NCBI RefSeq assembly: GCF_015220045.1
Contig: NZ_JADBGB010000001.1
Location: 1,517,001 to 1,581,000 of the forward strand
DNA from: Marivivens aquimaris
GTDB lineage: Bacteria; Pseudomonadota; Alphaproteobacteria; Rhodobacterales; Rhodobacteraceae
Length of the DNA stretch: 64,000 nt
Direction of reading: 5' to 3'
Shown here: positions 43,980-52,341 of the stretch, piece after piece
Layout of the letters: every line of letters begins with the position of its first letter
Position numbering within the stretch: the first letter of the stretch is position 1
The notes under the pieces: model-generated
Told to the model about the DNA's origin: nothing
The model's database searches: none
Seen by the model: only the letters and a program-made list of their open reading frames with translations
Made by a program: the position numbers and the translations under genes

Positions 43980-44189
43980 TCAGACTTTTTCGTTCTCGGG
44001 GGTCACGTCCTTGGCTTCGGCAGCCTTCTGCGACTCGACCTCGTCCTGGCCTTCGCTGATACCCTTCTTGAACGAAGTGATACCCTTACCGACTTCGCCC
44101 ATGACCGACGAAATCTTGCCGCGACCGAAGAGCACGAGCACGACGACTGCGATGAGGATGATGCCCATGGGGCCGATGTTATTGAGCAT
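43980..44189 (-). CDS. tatA: Sec-independent translocase subunit TatA
   Basis: This 69-residue pore-forming Tat subunit has one short helix ([17 protein letters not shown]) followed by the TatA motif [23 protein letters not shown] and a polar C-terminal tail. It is the first gene of tatABC plus the DUF815 ATPase. The upstream 212-base gap holds no gene and presumably the promoter. Confidence 0.95.
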   Translation of the reverse strand: MLNNIGPMGIILIAVVVLVLFGRGKISSVMGEVGKGITSFKKGISEGQDEVESQKAAEAKDVTPENEKV

Positions 44190-44401
44190 TGTTCTGTCTC
44201 CCGTTCCCGGAGCCGCCCACCGGCGCTCCTGATGTAATCTCTGGGATCAAGCTATGCGCAGCGCTGCGGGAGCGAAAGCGGGACTTAGGCGAATTTCGTC
44301 GCCTCACAGGTTTGTTTGGGGAGTTTAGTGACAAAAAGTTGTCAGTTGCATTGAGCGGTGTGGATTGCCCCCTCCCGAGGGACAATCCGGTGAGTGGTGG
44401 C

Positions 44402-45466
44402 TCAACGCAGGGCGATGCCTGTCTCGGCATCGAAAAGGTGAATGTTTGCGGGTGCAATCGACACAGTGATCTGGCCGACGTCGTCACCCACACGGCCCGC
44501 CGTACAGGCAAGTATCTTGCTCGGCGTGTCGGTGAGCACGTAGCTCGACGCACCGGTGCGTTCGACGAGCGCCACCGGCAGCGTCAGGCTGTTACCTTGT
44601 GCGCCGACCTCGAGGTGTTCGGGGCGCAGGCCAACGGATACGCTCTGACCCGGCGTGGCAGGACGTGCAAGCGCCAGCGGCGGCTTTCCGGCGAGGTCGA
44701 GTTCAACGCTACTTCCATCCTCCGAAATCCGGCCATCGACGAAGTTCATCGCGGGCGAGCCGATGAAGCCCGCCACGAATTTGTTCGCGGGACGGTCATA
44801 GAGGTCGAGCGGTGCGCCGACCTGTTCGATCACCCCTGCCCGCATCACCACGACGGTATCGGCCATCGTCATCGCTTCGATCTGGTCGTGGGTCACGTAG
44901 ACCGAGGTCGCGCCGATGCGGTTGTGCAGCTGGCGGATTTCGGATCGCATATGGACCCGCAGCGCGGCGTCGAGGTTCGACAGCGGCTCGTCAAAGAGGA
45001 ACGCGCGGGGCTGGCGAATGATGGCGCGGCCCATCGCGACGCGCTGGCGCTGCCCACCCGACAGCTCTCGTGGATAACGGTCGAGCAGTTCACTCAGGCC
45101 GGTGATCTTGGCGATGCGGTCGACAGCCTCCGCTATCTCGGCTTTGGGGCGGCGTTTCAAACGCATCGCATAGGACAGGTTCCGGCGGACGGTCATATGG
45201 GGATAGAGCGCGTAGCTCTGGAACACCATCGCGAGGTCGCGTTCGCGCGGCGCCAGCTTGGTCACGTCCTGACCGCCGATGACCATTTCGCCGCTGGAAA
45301 TGCCCTCGAGCCCCGCGATAGTGCGCAGCAGCGTGGACTTACCGCAACCCGACGGGCCGACCAGCGCCACAAACGCTCCTTCGGGGATGTCGAGGCTGAT
45401 GTCGCGTAGGGCGTGGTATGCGCCGTAGTGCTTTTCGATGTTTCTAAGTTGGATCTGAGAGGTCAT
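44402..45466 (-). CDS. Carbohydrate ABC transporter ATPase, UgpC/MalK type
   Basis: This 354-residue ATPase has Walker A GPSGCGKST (37-45), FQSYALYPHMTVRRNLSYAMRL, signature LSGGQRQRVAMGRAI (from 135), Walker B AFLFDEPLSNLDAALR, and a C-terminal TOBE-like regulatory domain (GLRPEHLEV). This type energises carbohydrate (CUT1) importers. Its start overlaps the permease stop by 4 bases. It is the last gene of the LacI-controlled operon. Confidence 0.93.
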   Translation of the reverse strand: MTSQIQLRNIEKHYGAYHALRDISLDIPEGAFVALVGPSGCGKSTLLRTIAGLEGISSGEMVIGGQDVTKLAPRERDLAMVFQSYALYPHMTVRRNLSYAMRLKRRPKAEIAEAVDRIAKITGLSELLDRYPRELSGGQRQRVAMGRAIIRQPRAFLFDEPLSNLDAALRVHMRSEIRQLHNRIGATSVYVTHDQIEAMTMADTVVVMRAGVIEQVGAPLDLYDRPANKFVAGFIGSPAMNFVDGRISEDGSSVELDLAGKPPLALARPATPGQSVSVGLRPEHLEVGAQGNSLTLPVALVERTGASSYVLTDTPSKILACTAGRVGDDVGQITVSIAPANIHLFDAETGIALR

Positions 45467-46278
45467 TTCAAGGCTCCCGAGGTCAAGCCACTGACGATCT
45501 GGCGTTGCAGCAGGACGAAAACGATAAGGATGGGCGTCACGTAGATGGCCGAATAGGTCATCACGCCAGACCAGTCGGAGGTGTTCGGCCCCATGAAGGA
45601 CTGCAAACCGACCGTCGCGGGCTGGAGCGCGCGTTGGGTGATGAGCGAGCGGGAATAGACGTATTCACCGAAGCTTTGCAGGAAGATCAGGACCGAGGTG
45701 ACGAGGATGCCGTTGCGGGCCAGCGGCACGATGATCGACAGGAACGCACCGACGCGAGAGTTCCCGTCGACCAGCGCGGCCTCCTCCAACTCGCGCGGGA
45801 CCTGAACGAACGTAGCGCGGCACAGCACGATATAGAGCGGCAGCACCTTCGCCGCTTGGGCGAGGATCACGGAGGTTCGCGGGAATTCGTTCAGGCCGAC
45901 CTGATTGAACGCCACGAAGATCGGCGTGACCATCAGCGAGGACGGCAGCACCTGCATCATCAGGACGACGAACAGAACTGCATCCATCCAGCGATTGCGG
46001 ATGCGCGACAGGACATAGGCGCAGCCTGTCCCCGTCAGGATCACGATGGCCGTGGTGCCGAGCGCGATCAGCAGCGAGTTCTTGAGGTACACGTCCATCT
46101 TCAGACGCGACCAGACCTCGGCCACCATCCATTGCGGATCTTCTGGCCAGAACGTCGGCGGAAAGGCAAAGATCTCGGTGCCCGTTTTCAGGGCGGTGAC
46201 GTACATCCAGTAGAGTGGGAACAGGTAGATGCTGACGAAAACCAGCGCGAGGGCGAGGAGTGAATAGCGTTTCAACAT
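45463..46278 (-). CDS. Carbohydrate ABC transporter permease (MalG type)
   Basis: The 271 residues have six membrane segments and the MalG-type EAA loop EEAALVDGNSRVGAFLSIIVPLARNG. TEIFAFPPTFWPEDPQW is also typical for MalG/UgpE. It pairs with the upstream MalF-type permease (3-base gap) to form the membrane pore of the importer. Confidence 0.94.
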   Translation of the reverse strand: MLKRYSLLALALVFVSIYLFPLYWMYVTALKTGTEIFAFPPTFWPEDPQWMVAEVWSRLKMDVYLKNSLLIALGTTAIVILTGTGCAYVLSRIRNRWMDAVLFVVLMMQVLPSSLMVTPIFVAFNQVGLNEFPRTSVILAQAAKVLPLYIVLCRATFVQVPRELEEAALVDGNSRVGAFLSIIVPLARNGILVTSVLIFLQSFGEYVYSRSLITQRALQPATVGLQSFMGPNTSDWSGVMTYSAIYVTPILIVFVLLQRQIVSGLTSGALK

Positions 46279-46281
46279 GGC

Positions 46282-47184
46282 TCACATCACCTGTTCATGA
46301 CGGGTGGAACGGACGTAGATCGCTGCAACGAAGACCACGAAGAGGATCATCAGCACCGAAATGACCGAGCCGACGCCGATCTCGTAATACTGGAATGACA
46401 GCTGCCAGCTCCAATACTGGAAGACATTGGACGAATTGGCCGGACCGCCTTGGGTCAGCGCAGCGAAGAGGTCAAATTGCTGGAGCGTGAAGATCACACC
46501 GAGCGAGATCACCGCGCCAAGCTGGGCGCGCATCATCGGCAGCGTGATCGTAAAGAACCGTTGGATGCGGCTGGCACCATCAAGCTGTGCGGCCTCGTAG
46601 ACGTCCTCGGGAATGCCCGCCAGTCCGACCGACAGGAGGATCATGTTGAACGGCACGCCGAGCCAGATATTTGCGATGATGACGGAATAAAGCGCGACAT
46701 CGGGATTGGAGAGCCAGAAGATCTTGGCATCCGTAATGCCCAGTGCTTGCAGCATGTAGTTCAGCACGCCGAAGTCGCCTGCGAAAATCCAGCTCCAGAC
46801 AGCGCCGACGACCAGCGCGGGCATGATCCAACCGGCGAGGAACAGACCGCGAAGCCATGTGTTCAGCGGGAAATCGAGCTGGAAGAACATCGCGAGGCCG
46901 AAGCCGACGACGAGCTGCGCGACGACCGAGATGCCAACGAATTTCACGGTGTTGAAGAAAATGCTCGACGCTTCGGGGCGGGTCAGCACGTCCTCGTAGT
47001 TATCCAGCCCGACGAACGGGCGGTCGAAGGACGCCAGCGAGAACAGGTCGACCTCCTGGAACGACATCACGAGGTTATAGACCAGCGGAAATGCGGAGAA
47101 GAGTACGAGGTAGCCGAGCGCCAGCGTCACAAGGATGGCGTCAAAGCCGACCCCGTCGCGGAAAGTGTTCTTGAAAACAAGCAC
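46282..47184 (-). CDS. Carbohydrate ABC transporter permease (MalF type)
   Basis: The 300-residue membrane protein has six segments and the EAA-type loop YEAAQLDGASRIQRFFTITLPMMRAQ. LVYNLVMSFQEVDLFSLASF is typical of MalF/UgpA-type permeases. It lies downstream of the binding-protein gene, separated by two hairpins, and directly upstream of the second permease. Confidence 0.94.
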   Translation of the reverse strand: MLVFKNTFRDGVGFDAILVTLALGYLVLFSAFPLVYNLVMSFQEVDLFSLASFDRPFVGLDNYEDVLTRPEASSIFFNTVKFVGISVVAQLVVGFGLAMFFQLDFPLNTWLRGLFLAGWIMPALVVGAVWSWIFAGDFGVLNYMLQALGITDAKIFWLSNPDVALYSVIIANIWLGVPFNMILLSVGLAGIPEDVYEAAQLDGASRIQRFFTITLPMMRAQLGAVISLGVIFTLQQFDLFAALTQGGPANSSNVFQYWSWQLSFQYYEIGVGSVISVLMILFVVFVAAIYVRSTRHEQVM

Positions 47185-47206
47185 ATCCAGATCCTTTCTT
47201 AAGTGA

Positions 47207-47250
47207 GGCGGACCCGATTGCTCGGGCCCGCCCCATCCTTGGGAGGATGG
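47207..47250 (-). other. Double hairpin between binding-protein and permease genes
   Basis: On the minus strand two stem-loops follow the binding-protein stop directly: CCATCC / GGATGG (47233-47250) and GGCGGGCCCGA / TCGGGTCCGCC around GCAA (47207-47232). Neither has a long T-run. Such hairpins often protect the binding-protein mRNA and reduce read-through to the permeases. Confidence 0.65.
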
Positions 47251-48459
47251 TTAGTTCAGGACGCGGTCGATCCGGCTCTGGGCATCGGCAAGCGCGTCTT
47301 CTGCGCTGGCCTGACCTGTCAGAGTGGATTGGATCGCGCCTTGAATGGCTTGGCTGATGCGCGGCCACTCGGGGTGCGGACCACGGTTGCGCGCATACTT
47401 CATGGATTCCTCGAAGACCGCGTAAATTTCGGGGTACTTCGGATCGGTGACTTCAACGTCGGAGGCCGGCAGATAACCGAACTCGTTCCAGACGCGGTCC
47501 ATATTCGCCATCAGGAATTCGAGGAACATGAACGCCTCGTCCGGATTGTCCGAAGACGCGAGGATCACGTTGTCACCTTCGCCCAAGGCCGACGCACGCT
47601 CCGCATCTGCGCTCGGTGCGGGTAGCACGGTTGCGCGGAAGTCGAAGTCGGCTTCGCTGCTCATACGCGGCAGTTCCCACGGGCCGGAGATCGACATTGC
47701 CGCCTGACCTGCGTTGAATGTGCCGGTGCTGTCCCACTGACCGCGGATCAACGTGTCGGGGGAGGCGATGCCTTCGTCGATGAACGCCTTCCACATGTTC
47801 AGCGCCTCGACAGCGCCTTCGGTGTTGACGTTGTTGTAGTCGCCGCCGGTCATCTGGAGCCAAGGCAGGAACTGGAACGTGCCCTCTTCGGTCGCCACGG
47901 CAGAGAACGCGAGGCCATAGACGTTTTCCTCGGGTTTGGTCAGCGCCTTGGCCGCGTCGTAGAGCTCTGCCCAAGTCGACGGCGGATTGTCGGGATCGAG
48001 GCCCGCATCACGGTACATGTCGGCGTTGTAGTAGAGCGCGATGGTGTTCGCGCCGCGCGGCAGACCGTAGATGCCGCCCTCGTATGTGACCGACGACAGC
48101 GGACCGGGGAAGATGTCTTCGGCGTTCACCACGTCCGACGCTTCGATGTAGTCCGACAGGTCTAGCAACAGGCCCCGCGAGGCGAACAGAGCAACCTCGG
48201 GGTTGTCAATGTAGGTGATGTCCGGCGCATCGCCCGACGCCACGCCGCGCGCGAGGTCGTTGACCATGTCCTCGAACTGGACAGTGCGCACGTTGATCTT
48301 GATGTCGGGGTGCGCCTCCATGAACTCGTCGGCCATGACGTAGTGGTATTCACCCGGATCATCGATGGTCCAGAGATCCAGTTCGACCTGCTGGGCGGCG
48401 GATGCCGTGGCCAGCGAGACCAGTCCAGTGGTCAGCAGAGCGTAATATTTCATGTCCAT
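47251..48459 (-). CDS. Carbohydrate ABC transporter substrate-binding protein
   Basis: This 402-residue periplasmic protein has signal peptide MDMKYYALLTTGLVSLATASA, followed by the SBP_bac_1-type core: LWTIDDPGEYHYVMADEFMEAHPDIKINV, GDAPDITYIDNPEVALFASRGLLLDLSDYIEAS, YGLPRGANTIALYYNADMYRDAGLDPDNPPSTWAELYDAAKAL and MSISGPWELPRM. GGAGGAGA lies before the ATG. It binds an unknown carbohydrate; the neighbouring isomerase and dehydrogenase suggest a polyol, sugar acid or glycoside. Confidence 0.93.
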   Translation of the reverse strand: MDMKYYALLTTGLVSLATASAAQQVELDLWTIDDPGEYHYVMADEFMEAHPDIKINVRTVQFEDMVNDLARGVASGDAPDITYIDNPEVALFASRGLLLDLSDYIEASDVVNAEDIFPGPLSSVTYEGGIYGLPRGANTIALYYNADMYRDAGLDPDNPPSTWAELYDAAKALTKPEENVYGLAFSAVATEEGTFQFLPWLQMTGGDYNNVNTEGAVEALNMWKAFIDEGIASPDTLIRGQWDSTGTFNAGQAAMSISGPWELPRMSSEADFDFRATVLPAPSADAERASALGEGDNVILASSDNPDEAFMFLEFLMANMDRVWNEFGYLPASDVEVTDPKYPEIYAVFEESMKYARNRGPHPEWPRISQAIQGAIQSTLTGQASAEDALADAQSRIDRVLN

Positions 48460-48513
48460 AATAAGGTCTCCTCCCTTTAAGTTGGACGGTGGAAGTGTCG
48501 GACGGGGTTGCCC

Positions 48514-49446
48514 TCAAAGAAGTGAGGGGTCGCCGCCTTCGTATTTGCCGGAACCGGGGATGAAGGCCCCGCCTCGGCAATTTTTGAGGTACTTGAGCGC
48601 GTGGACCTGACCGGTCATCTCCAGCTCGTCGCGGTAGACGGGGTCGTGCCAGCCTTCGATGTCGATCGAGCCCTGATAGCCCGCCAGACGCAGTTCGCTG
48701 ATGATGTCGGTCCAGTTGCTGTCCCCGAAACCGGGGGTGCGCATGAACACGAACGGATGCTTGCCGAAGATGCCATGCTCGCGGATCACGTCGTGGCGGA
48801 CGGTGGCGTCCTTGCCGTGAACGTGGAAAATTTTGTCCGCCCATTTGCGGATCTGCGGCAGCGGGTCGATGAGGTAGACAAGCTGGTGGCACGGCTCCCA
48901 TTCGAGGCCGAGGTTATCGTCCGGCGTCTCGTTGAACATCAGCTCCCAAGCATCTGGATTATGGGCAATATTCCAGTCGCCGGTCTGCCAGTTGCCATCC
49001 ATGGCGCAGTTCTCGAAAGCGATCTTCACGCCCTTATCGGCGGCACGCTTCGCAAGCTCGGACCAGACCTTTTTGTACTGCGGCAGGCTCTCTTCAAGCG
49101 GCTTGCCACGCACACGGCCGGTGAAGCCGGCGATGCAGGTCGCACCGAAGTGGTGGGCGTTGTCGATGCAGTCTTTCCACCCCTGAAGCGTGTCCTGATC
49201 GAGCGGATCGTTTTCAAGCGGGTTGCCGAACATGCCGAGGGTCGAGATCGTGATATCGCGGTCGCCGATGGCATCGACGCAGCGCTTGCCAAGCTCGGCG
49301 AGGTCCTGCCCGTTCGTGGTCTGCCAGAAAAACGGCTCGAAGCTTTCGAAACCCATGTCGGCGATTTCACCGATGCGCGTTGCGGCCTCACCGCCGCTTG
49401 CTGCGACCATGGTTCCGACCCTGATGGCTTTCGCTGGATCGCTCAT
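48514..49446 (-). CDS. Sugar phosphate isomerase/epimerase (AP endonuclease 2-like TIM barrel)
   Basis: The 310 residues fit the xylose-isomerase-like TIM-barrel family: IADMGFESFEPFFWQTT, ITISTLGMFGNPLE, IAFENCAMDGNWQTGDWNIAHNP, LGLEWEPCHQLVYLIDP, HVHGKDATVR and GDSNWTDIISELRLAGYQGSIDIEGWHDPV. Metal ligands are expected at the Glu, His and Asp residues of these segments. It probably acts in catabolism of the imported sugar. It lies three bases after the Gfo/Idh/MocA dehydrogenase gene. Confidence 0.88.
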   Translation of the reverse strand: MSDPAKAIRVGTMVAASGGEAATRIGEIADMGFESFEPFFWQTTNGQDLAELGKRCVDAIGDRDITISTLGMFGNPLENDPLDQDTLQGWKDCIDNAHHFGATCIAGFTGRVRGKPLEESLPQYKKVWSELAKRAADKGVKIAFENCAMDGNWQTGDWNIAHNPDAWELMFNETPDDNLGLEWEPCHQLVYLIDPLPQIRKWADKIFHVHGKDATVRHDVIREHGIFGKHPFVFMRTPGFGDSNWTDIISELRLAGYQGSIDIEGWHDPVYRDELEMTGQVHALKYLKNCRGGAFIPGSGKYEGGDPSLL

Positions 49447-49448
49447 AA

Positions 49449-50480
49449 TTATTCCTCCTCAATGTCGATAAAGCTGCCGCGCACCGCGCTTTCGATGGCG
49501 GCGAAAGTCATGGCGAGTGAGCGGTAATTGTCGCGGCTGTCGGTGAGCGGCGCTGCGCCGCTGTCCCGTGCCGCCAGAAAATCGGCGATGATGCCCGCGT
49601 GGCCCGTGTTTTCCAGCGGCGGAAGGTCGGGCACTTCGATTTCTTCCATCTCGGCCAGCAGGCCGTCGCGGCTGGCAGGGCGTTCGGCGCGGAAGCCGTT
49701 GTTACCGTCCCAGATCAGGGTGCCTTTGCTGCCGACGATGCGCCAAGTGGCCTCCCAGTCGGTCGGCGCGCCTTCGGCACACCACGACCCGCGATAGGTC
49801 AGCAGCTTGTTGTTTTCACATTCGAAAATCGCGTTGGCGCTGGCGCCGTGGCTATACCACGAATGGTCGGGGTTGCTCTCGACGCAGACCACGCGGCGGG
49901 GTTCGATGCCCGAGACGAAGCGCGCGGCGTCGAACGTGTGGATCGCCATATCGAGCAACAGCACGTGCTGCATTTCCTCGCGGAACCCGCCGAAATGCGG
50001 CGCGATGAAGAAGTCGCAATGAACCTCCGCCACCTCCCCGATCGCGCCGCTTTCAAGGAAGCTCTTGGCGCGGCGGATGCCGTCCAGATAGCGCCGGTTC
50101 TGAATGATGGCGTGCAGGCGGTTCGATGCCTTGCGAGCGGTCAGGAGCGCCTTCGCCTCTTCCAGCGTATTCGCCATCGGTTTTTCCGACAGCACGTCGC
50201 AGCCGTGCTCGAACGCGGTGGTCACGACGGTCGAGCGAGCGACCGGCACAACGATGTCGAACACGACGTCGGGCTTGGTCTCTTTCAGCATCGCGGCAAG
50301 GTCCGATCCGGACTTCGCGTCGGCCCAGCCCCACGCCTCCGCCCGCTGGGCGGCGAGGTCCGCATCAAGATCGACGAAGCCGACCAGACGGACTTTTTCG
50401 CCCTTCGAATTGACGTGCGCGATGGCTCGGAGCCAGCCTTCCGACATAGCTCCGCAACCTACCAAAACGGCAGTTTGCAT
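49449..50480 (-). CDS. Gfo/Idh/MocA family oxidoreductase
   Basis: This 343-residue NAD(P)-dependent dehydrogenase starts with the Rossmann motif LVGCGAMSEGWL, then DVVFDIVVPVARSTVVTTAFEHGCDVLSEKPMAN with the catalytic EKP motif. AIIQNRRYLDGIRRAKSFLESGAIGEV and the central barrel HFGGFREEMQHVLLLDMAIHTFDAARFVSG follow. The start is placed at 50480 with GGAGGAA upstream; the open frame begins at 50513. It is the first gene of the operon that runs to the UgpC-type ATPase. It likely oxidises or epimerises the imported sugar. Confidence 0.92.
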   Translation of the reverse strand: MQTAVLVGCGAMSEGWLRAIAHVNSKGEKVRLVGFVDLDADLAAQRAEAWGWADAKSGSDLAAMLKETKPDVVFDIVVPVARSTVVTTAFEHGCDVLSEKPMANTLEEAKALLTARKASNRLHAIIQNRRYLDGIRRAKSFLESGAIGEVAEVHCDFFIAPHFGGFREEMQHVLLLDMAIHTFDAARFVSGIEPRRVVCVESNPDHSWYSHGASANAIFECENNKLLTYRGSWCAEGAPTDWEATWRIVGSKGTLIWDGNNGFRAERPASRDGLLAEMEEIEVPDLPPLENTGHAGIIADFLAARDSGAAPLTDSRDNYRSLAMTFAAIESAVRGSFIDIEEE

Positions 50481-50527
50481 GAATTCCTCCCTTTGGAACC
50501 GTGCGCCAATCAACCTCCGGACGCAGA

Positions 50528-50600
50528 TTCCGTAAACGTTTACGAAACTAGTGTTGCGCGCCGATTTATGTCAATAAGATTTTCGGAAACGTTTACGAAA
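50528..50600. promoter_or_regulatory. Two LacI-type operators in the divergent promoter region
   Basis: TTCCGTAAACGTTTACGAAA (50528-50547) contains a 14-base perfect palindrome, CGTAAACGTTTACG. TTTCGGAAACGTTTACGAAA (50581-50600) is the same 20-base palindrome with one deviation. Their centres are 53 bases apart, about five helical turns. One lies next to the sugar operon start and the other just before the lacI-type gene. They most likely bind the regulator encoded at 50620 and give both operon control and autoregulation. Confidence 0.85.
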
Positions 50601-50619
50601 TCACCCAAGGACAGACCGG

Positions 50620-51645
50620 ATGAACATCAAGGAACTTGCGCAACACCTTGATTTATCTATCGGAACTGTTTCCCGCGCTCTCAACAACAAACGCGACGTC
50701 AATGAGAAAACCCGCAAGCGCGTGCTCGATGCAGCCGTCAGTCTGGGCTATTCACCCAACGCTTCGGGGCGGTCTTTACGCAGAGGCTCGACGCAGACCA
50801 TCGCCTTCATGATGGAAACCGGCCATTCCACCGACCGTCCTGGCGACAACTTTTTCATGCGGGTTATCGACCAGATGCAAGCCGCGCTGAGCGAGGCGAA
50901 CTATGACCTCGTGATCCTGCCCTGCCATTCGTCGATGGACCCGACCGACTTCCTCAAGCGCGTCATTGCCCGCGGCATGGCCGATGCGCTGGTCCTCACC
51001 GCGACGCGCCACGACGATGCCCGCATCAAGATGTTGCTGGAATCGAATATCCCCTTCCTCGCCCTTGGTCGGTCGAAGTACGCAGACCAACACCCGTGGA
51101 TCGACCTCGATTTCGAGGGGTTTATCGACGAAGCGGTCGGAATGCTGCACCGCCTCGGCCACAAACGCATCGCCGCGACCGTGCCGCCTGCGGACTCCAA
51201 CATCGCCTATGTGCTGCGTGAGGCTTACGAGAAAACCCATCGCAAGCTGGGCATTCCGTTCGACCCCGAACTGTTGATGACCTGCGAGCTTGGCGAAGCT
51301 GGCGGTGCTGCGGTGACCAAACAGATCCTCTCCATGGATGATCGTCCCAGCGCGGTGCTTCTGAACCACGAGATGATGGCGCTCGGCGTTTACGCGGTGC
51401 TAGCCGAGCAGAACCTCAAAGCCGGTGCCGACCTATCGGTCGCCACGTTCCGCCGTTCGCACCACCTGCGTTTCCTTGATCCCGCAGTGACGGCGTTCGA
51501 CATCGATCTGGAGGCCCTTGGCCGCGCCCTCTCCACCGAGACCCTGCGGCTACTGAAGAATGAAACCCCGCAGGCCAAGATGATCTGGCCCGCGAAACTG
51601 CACCTGACCAGCAGCATCGCCGCGCCCTATTGGACGAAGAGCTAG
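50620..51645 (+). CDS. LacI family transcriptional regulator
   Basis: This 341-residue repressor has the LacI HTH at the N terminus (MNIKELAQHLDLSIGTVSRA), the hinge NKRDVNEKTRKRVLDAAVSLGYSPNASGRSLRRG, and a periplasmic-binding-protein-like ligand domain (QTIAFMMETGH, LGRSKYADQHPWIDLDFEGFIDEAVGMLHRLGHKRIA). AAGGACAG lies before the ATG. It is divergent from the sugar uptake operon, with two operators between. The ligand is probably the imported sugar or its phosphate or oxidised form. Confidence 0.95.
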   Translation: MNIKELAQHLDLSIGTVSRALNNKRDVNEKTRKRVLDAAVSLGYSPNASGRSLRRGSTQTIAFMMETGHSTDRPGDNFFMRVIDQMQAALSEANYDLVILPCHSSMDPTDFLKRVIARGMADALVLTATRHDDARIKMLLESNIPFLALGRSKYADQHPWIDLDFEGFIDEAVGMLHRLGHKRIAATVPPADSNIAYVLREAYEKTHRKLGIPFDPELLMTCELGEAGGAAVTKQILSMDDRPSAVLLNHEMMALGVYAVLAEQNLKAGADLSVATFRRSHHLRFLDPAVTAFDIDLEALGRALSTETLRLLKNETPQAKMIWPAKLHLTSSIAAPYWTKS

Positions 51646-51702
51646 GCCCGTCTGGTCGTTCACTTGATCCCTAGTGTAAATTGACGCGACCAGAGGGGAA
51701 TC

Positions 51703-52341
51703 ATGCGCCGCAACGACCGTCTCATGCAGCTCGTCACTATGCTCAGGGACGGGAAGCTTCATAAGGGTGAAGACCTTGCGGCGGCGCTGGATGTCAGCCT
51801 GCGGACGATCTATCGCGACATGGACAAACTCGCGGCCTCCGGCGTGCCGGTGGAGGGCGAGCGCGGCGTGGGCTACCACATCACCTCGCAAATCACCCTG
51901 CCCCCGATCAACATGACGATGGACGAGCTGGAGGCGCTGCATCTAGGGCTAGCGGCGCTTGGGCAGTCGGGTGATCCCGATCTGGAGCGGGCTGCGCAGT
52001 CACTGGCAGGAAAGATCGACGAGGTGCTGCCAGAGGACGCGACGACGGGTGATCTGACGATATATCCCTTCGCGGATGCGGCGCTCGGGTTTCGATGGTT
52101 GCCGTTTATCCGCCAAGCCATCCGCGCACGGCAGAAGCTGTCGGTGACGACGGAAACGAGTACGCGGACGGTGCGTCCGCTAAGGCTGGATTACTGGGGA
52201 CGGCTCTGGACAGTGCTGGTCTGGTGCGAAGCGAAACGTGATTTCGACGAGGTTCGGCTGGACCAGATCACGGCGCTGAAAACACTCCCGCAACTCTTTA
52301 TCGAAGAGGACGGCAAGCGCCTTTCTGACTACAAGCGTTAG
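51703..52341 (+). CDS. YafY-like HTH/WYL-domain transcriptional regulator
   Basis: The 212 residues have an N-terminal HTH_11 domain (RRNDRLMQLVTMLRDGKLHKGEDLAAALDVSLRTIYRDMDKLAASGVPVEGERGVGY) and a C-terminal WYL-like domain (LSVTTETSTRTVRPLRLDYWGRLWTVLVWCEAKRDFDEVRLDQI). The characteristic Trp-Tyr-Leu tripeptide is not seen exactly; YWGRLW stands near that position. The regulated genes are unknown. It is convergent with the ABC ATPase at 52338 and the two stops overlap by 4 bases. Confidence 0.9.
   Translation: MRRNDRLMQLVTMLRDGKLHKGEDLAAALDVSLRTIYRDMDKLAASGVPVEGERGVGYHITSQITLPPINMTMDELEALHLGLAALGQSGDPDLERAAQSLAGKIDEVLPEDATTGDLTIYPFADAALGFRWLPFIRQAIRARQKLSVTTETSTRTVRPLRLDYWGRLWTVLVWCEAKRDFDEVRLDQITALKTLPQLFIEEDGKRLSDYKR

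Noticed and set aside
44366..44392. GGATTG / CAATCC hairpin between tatA and the sugar ATPase gene
   Set aside because: The stem is short with an imperfect centre and no T-run, and its position after the minus-strand operon does not make a convincing terminator.
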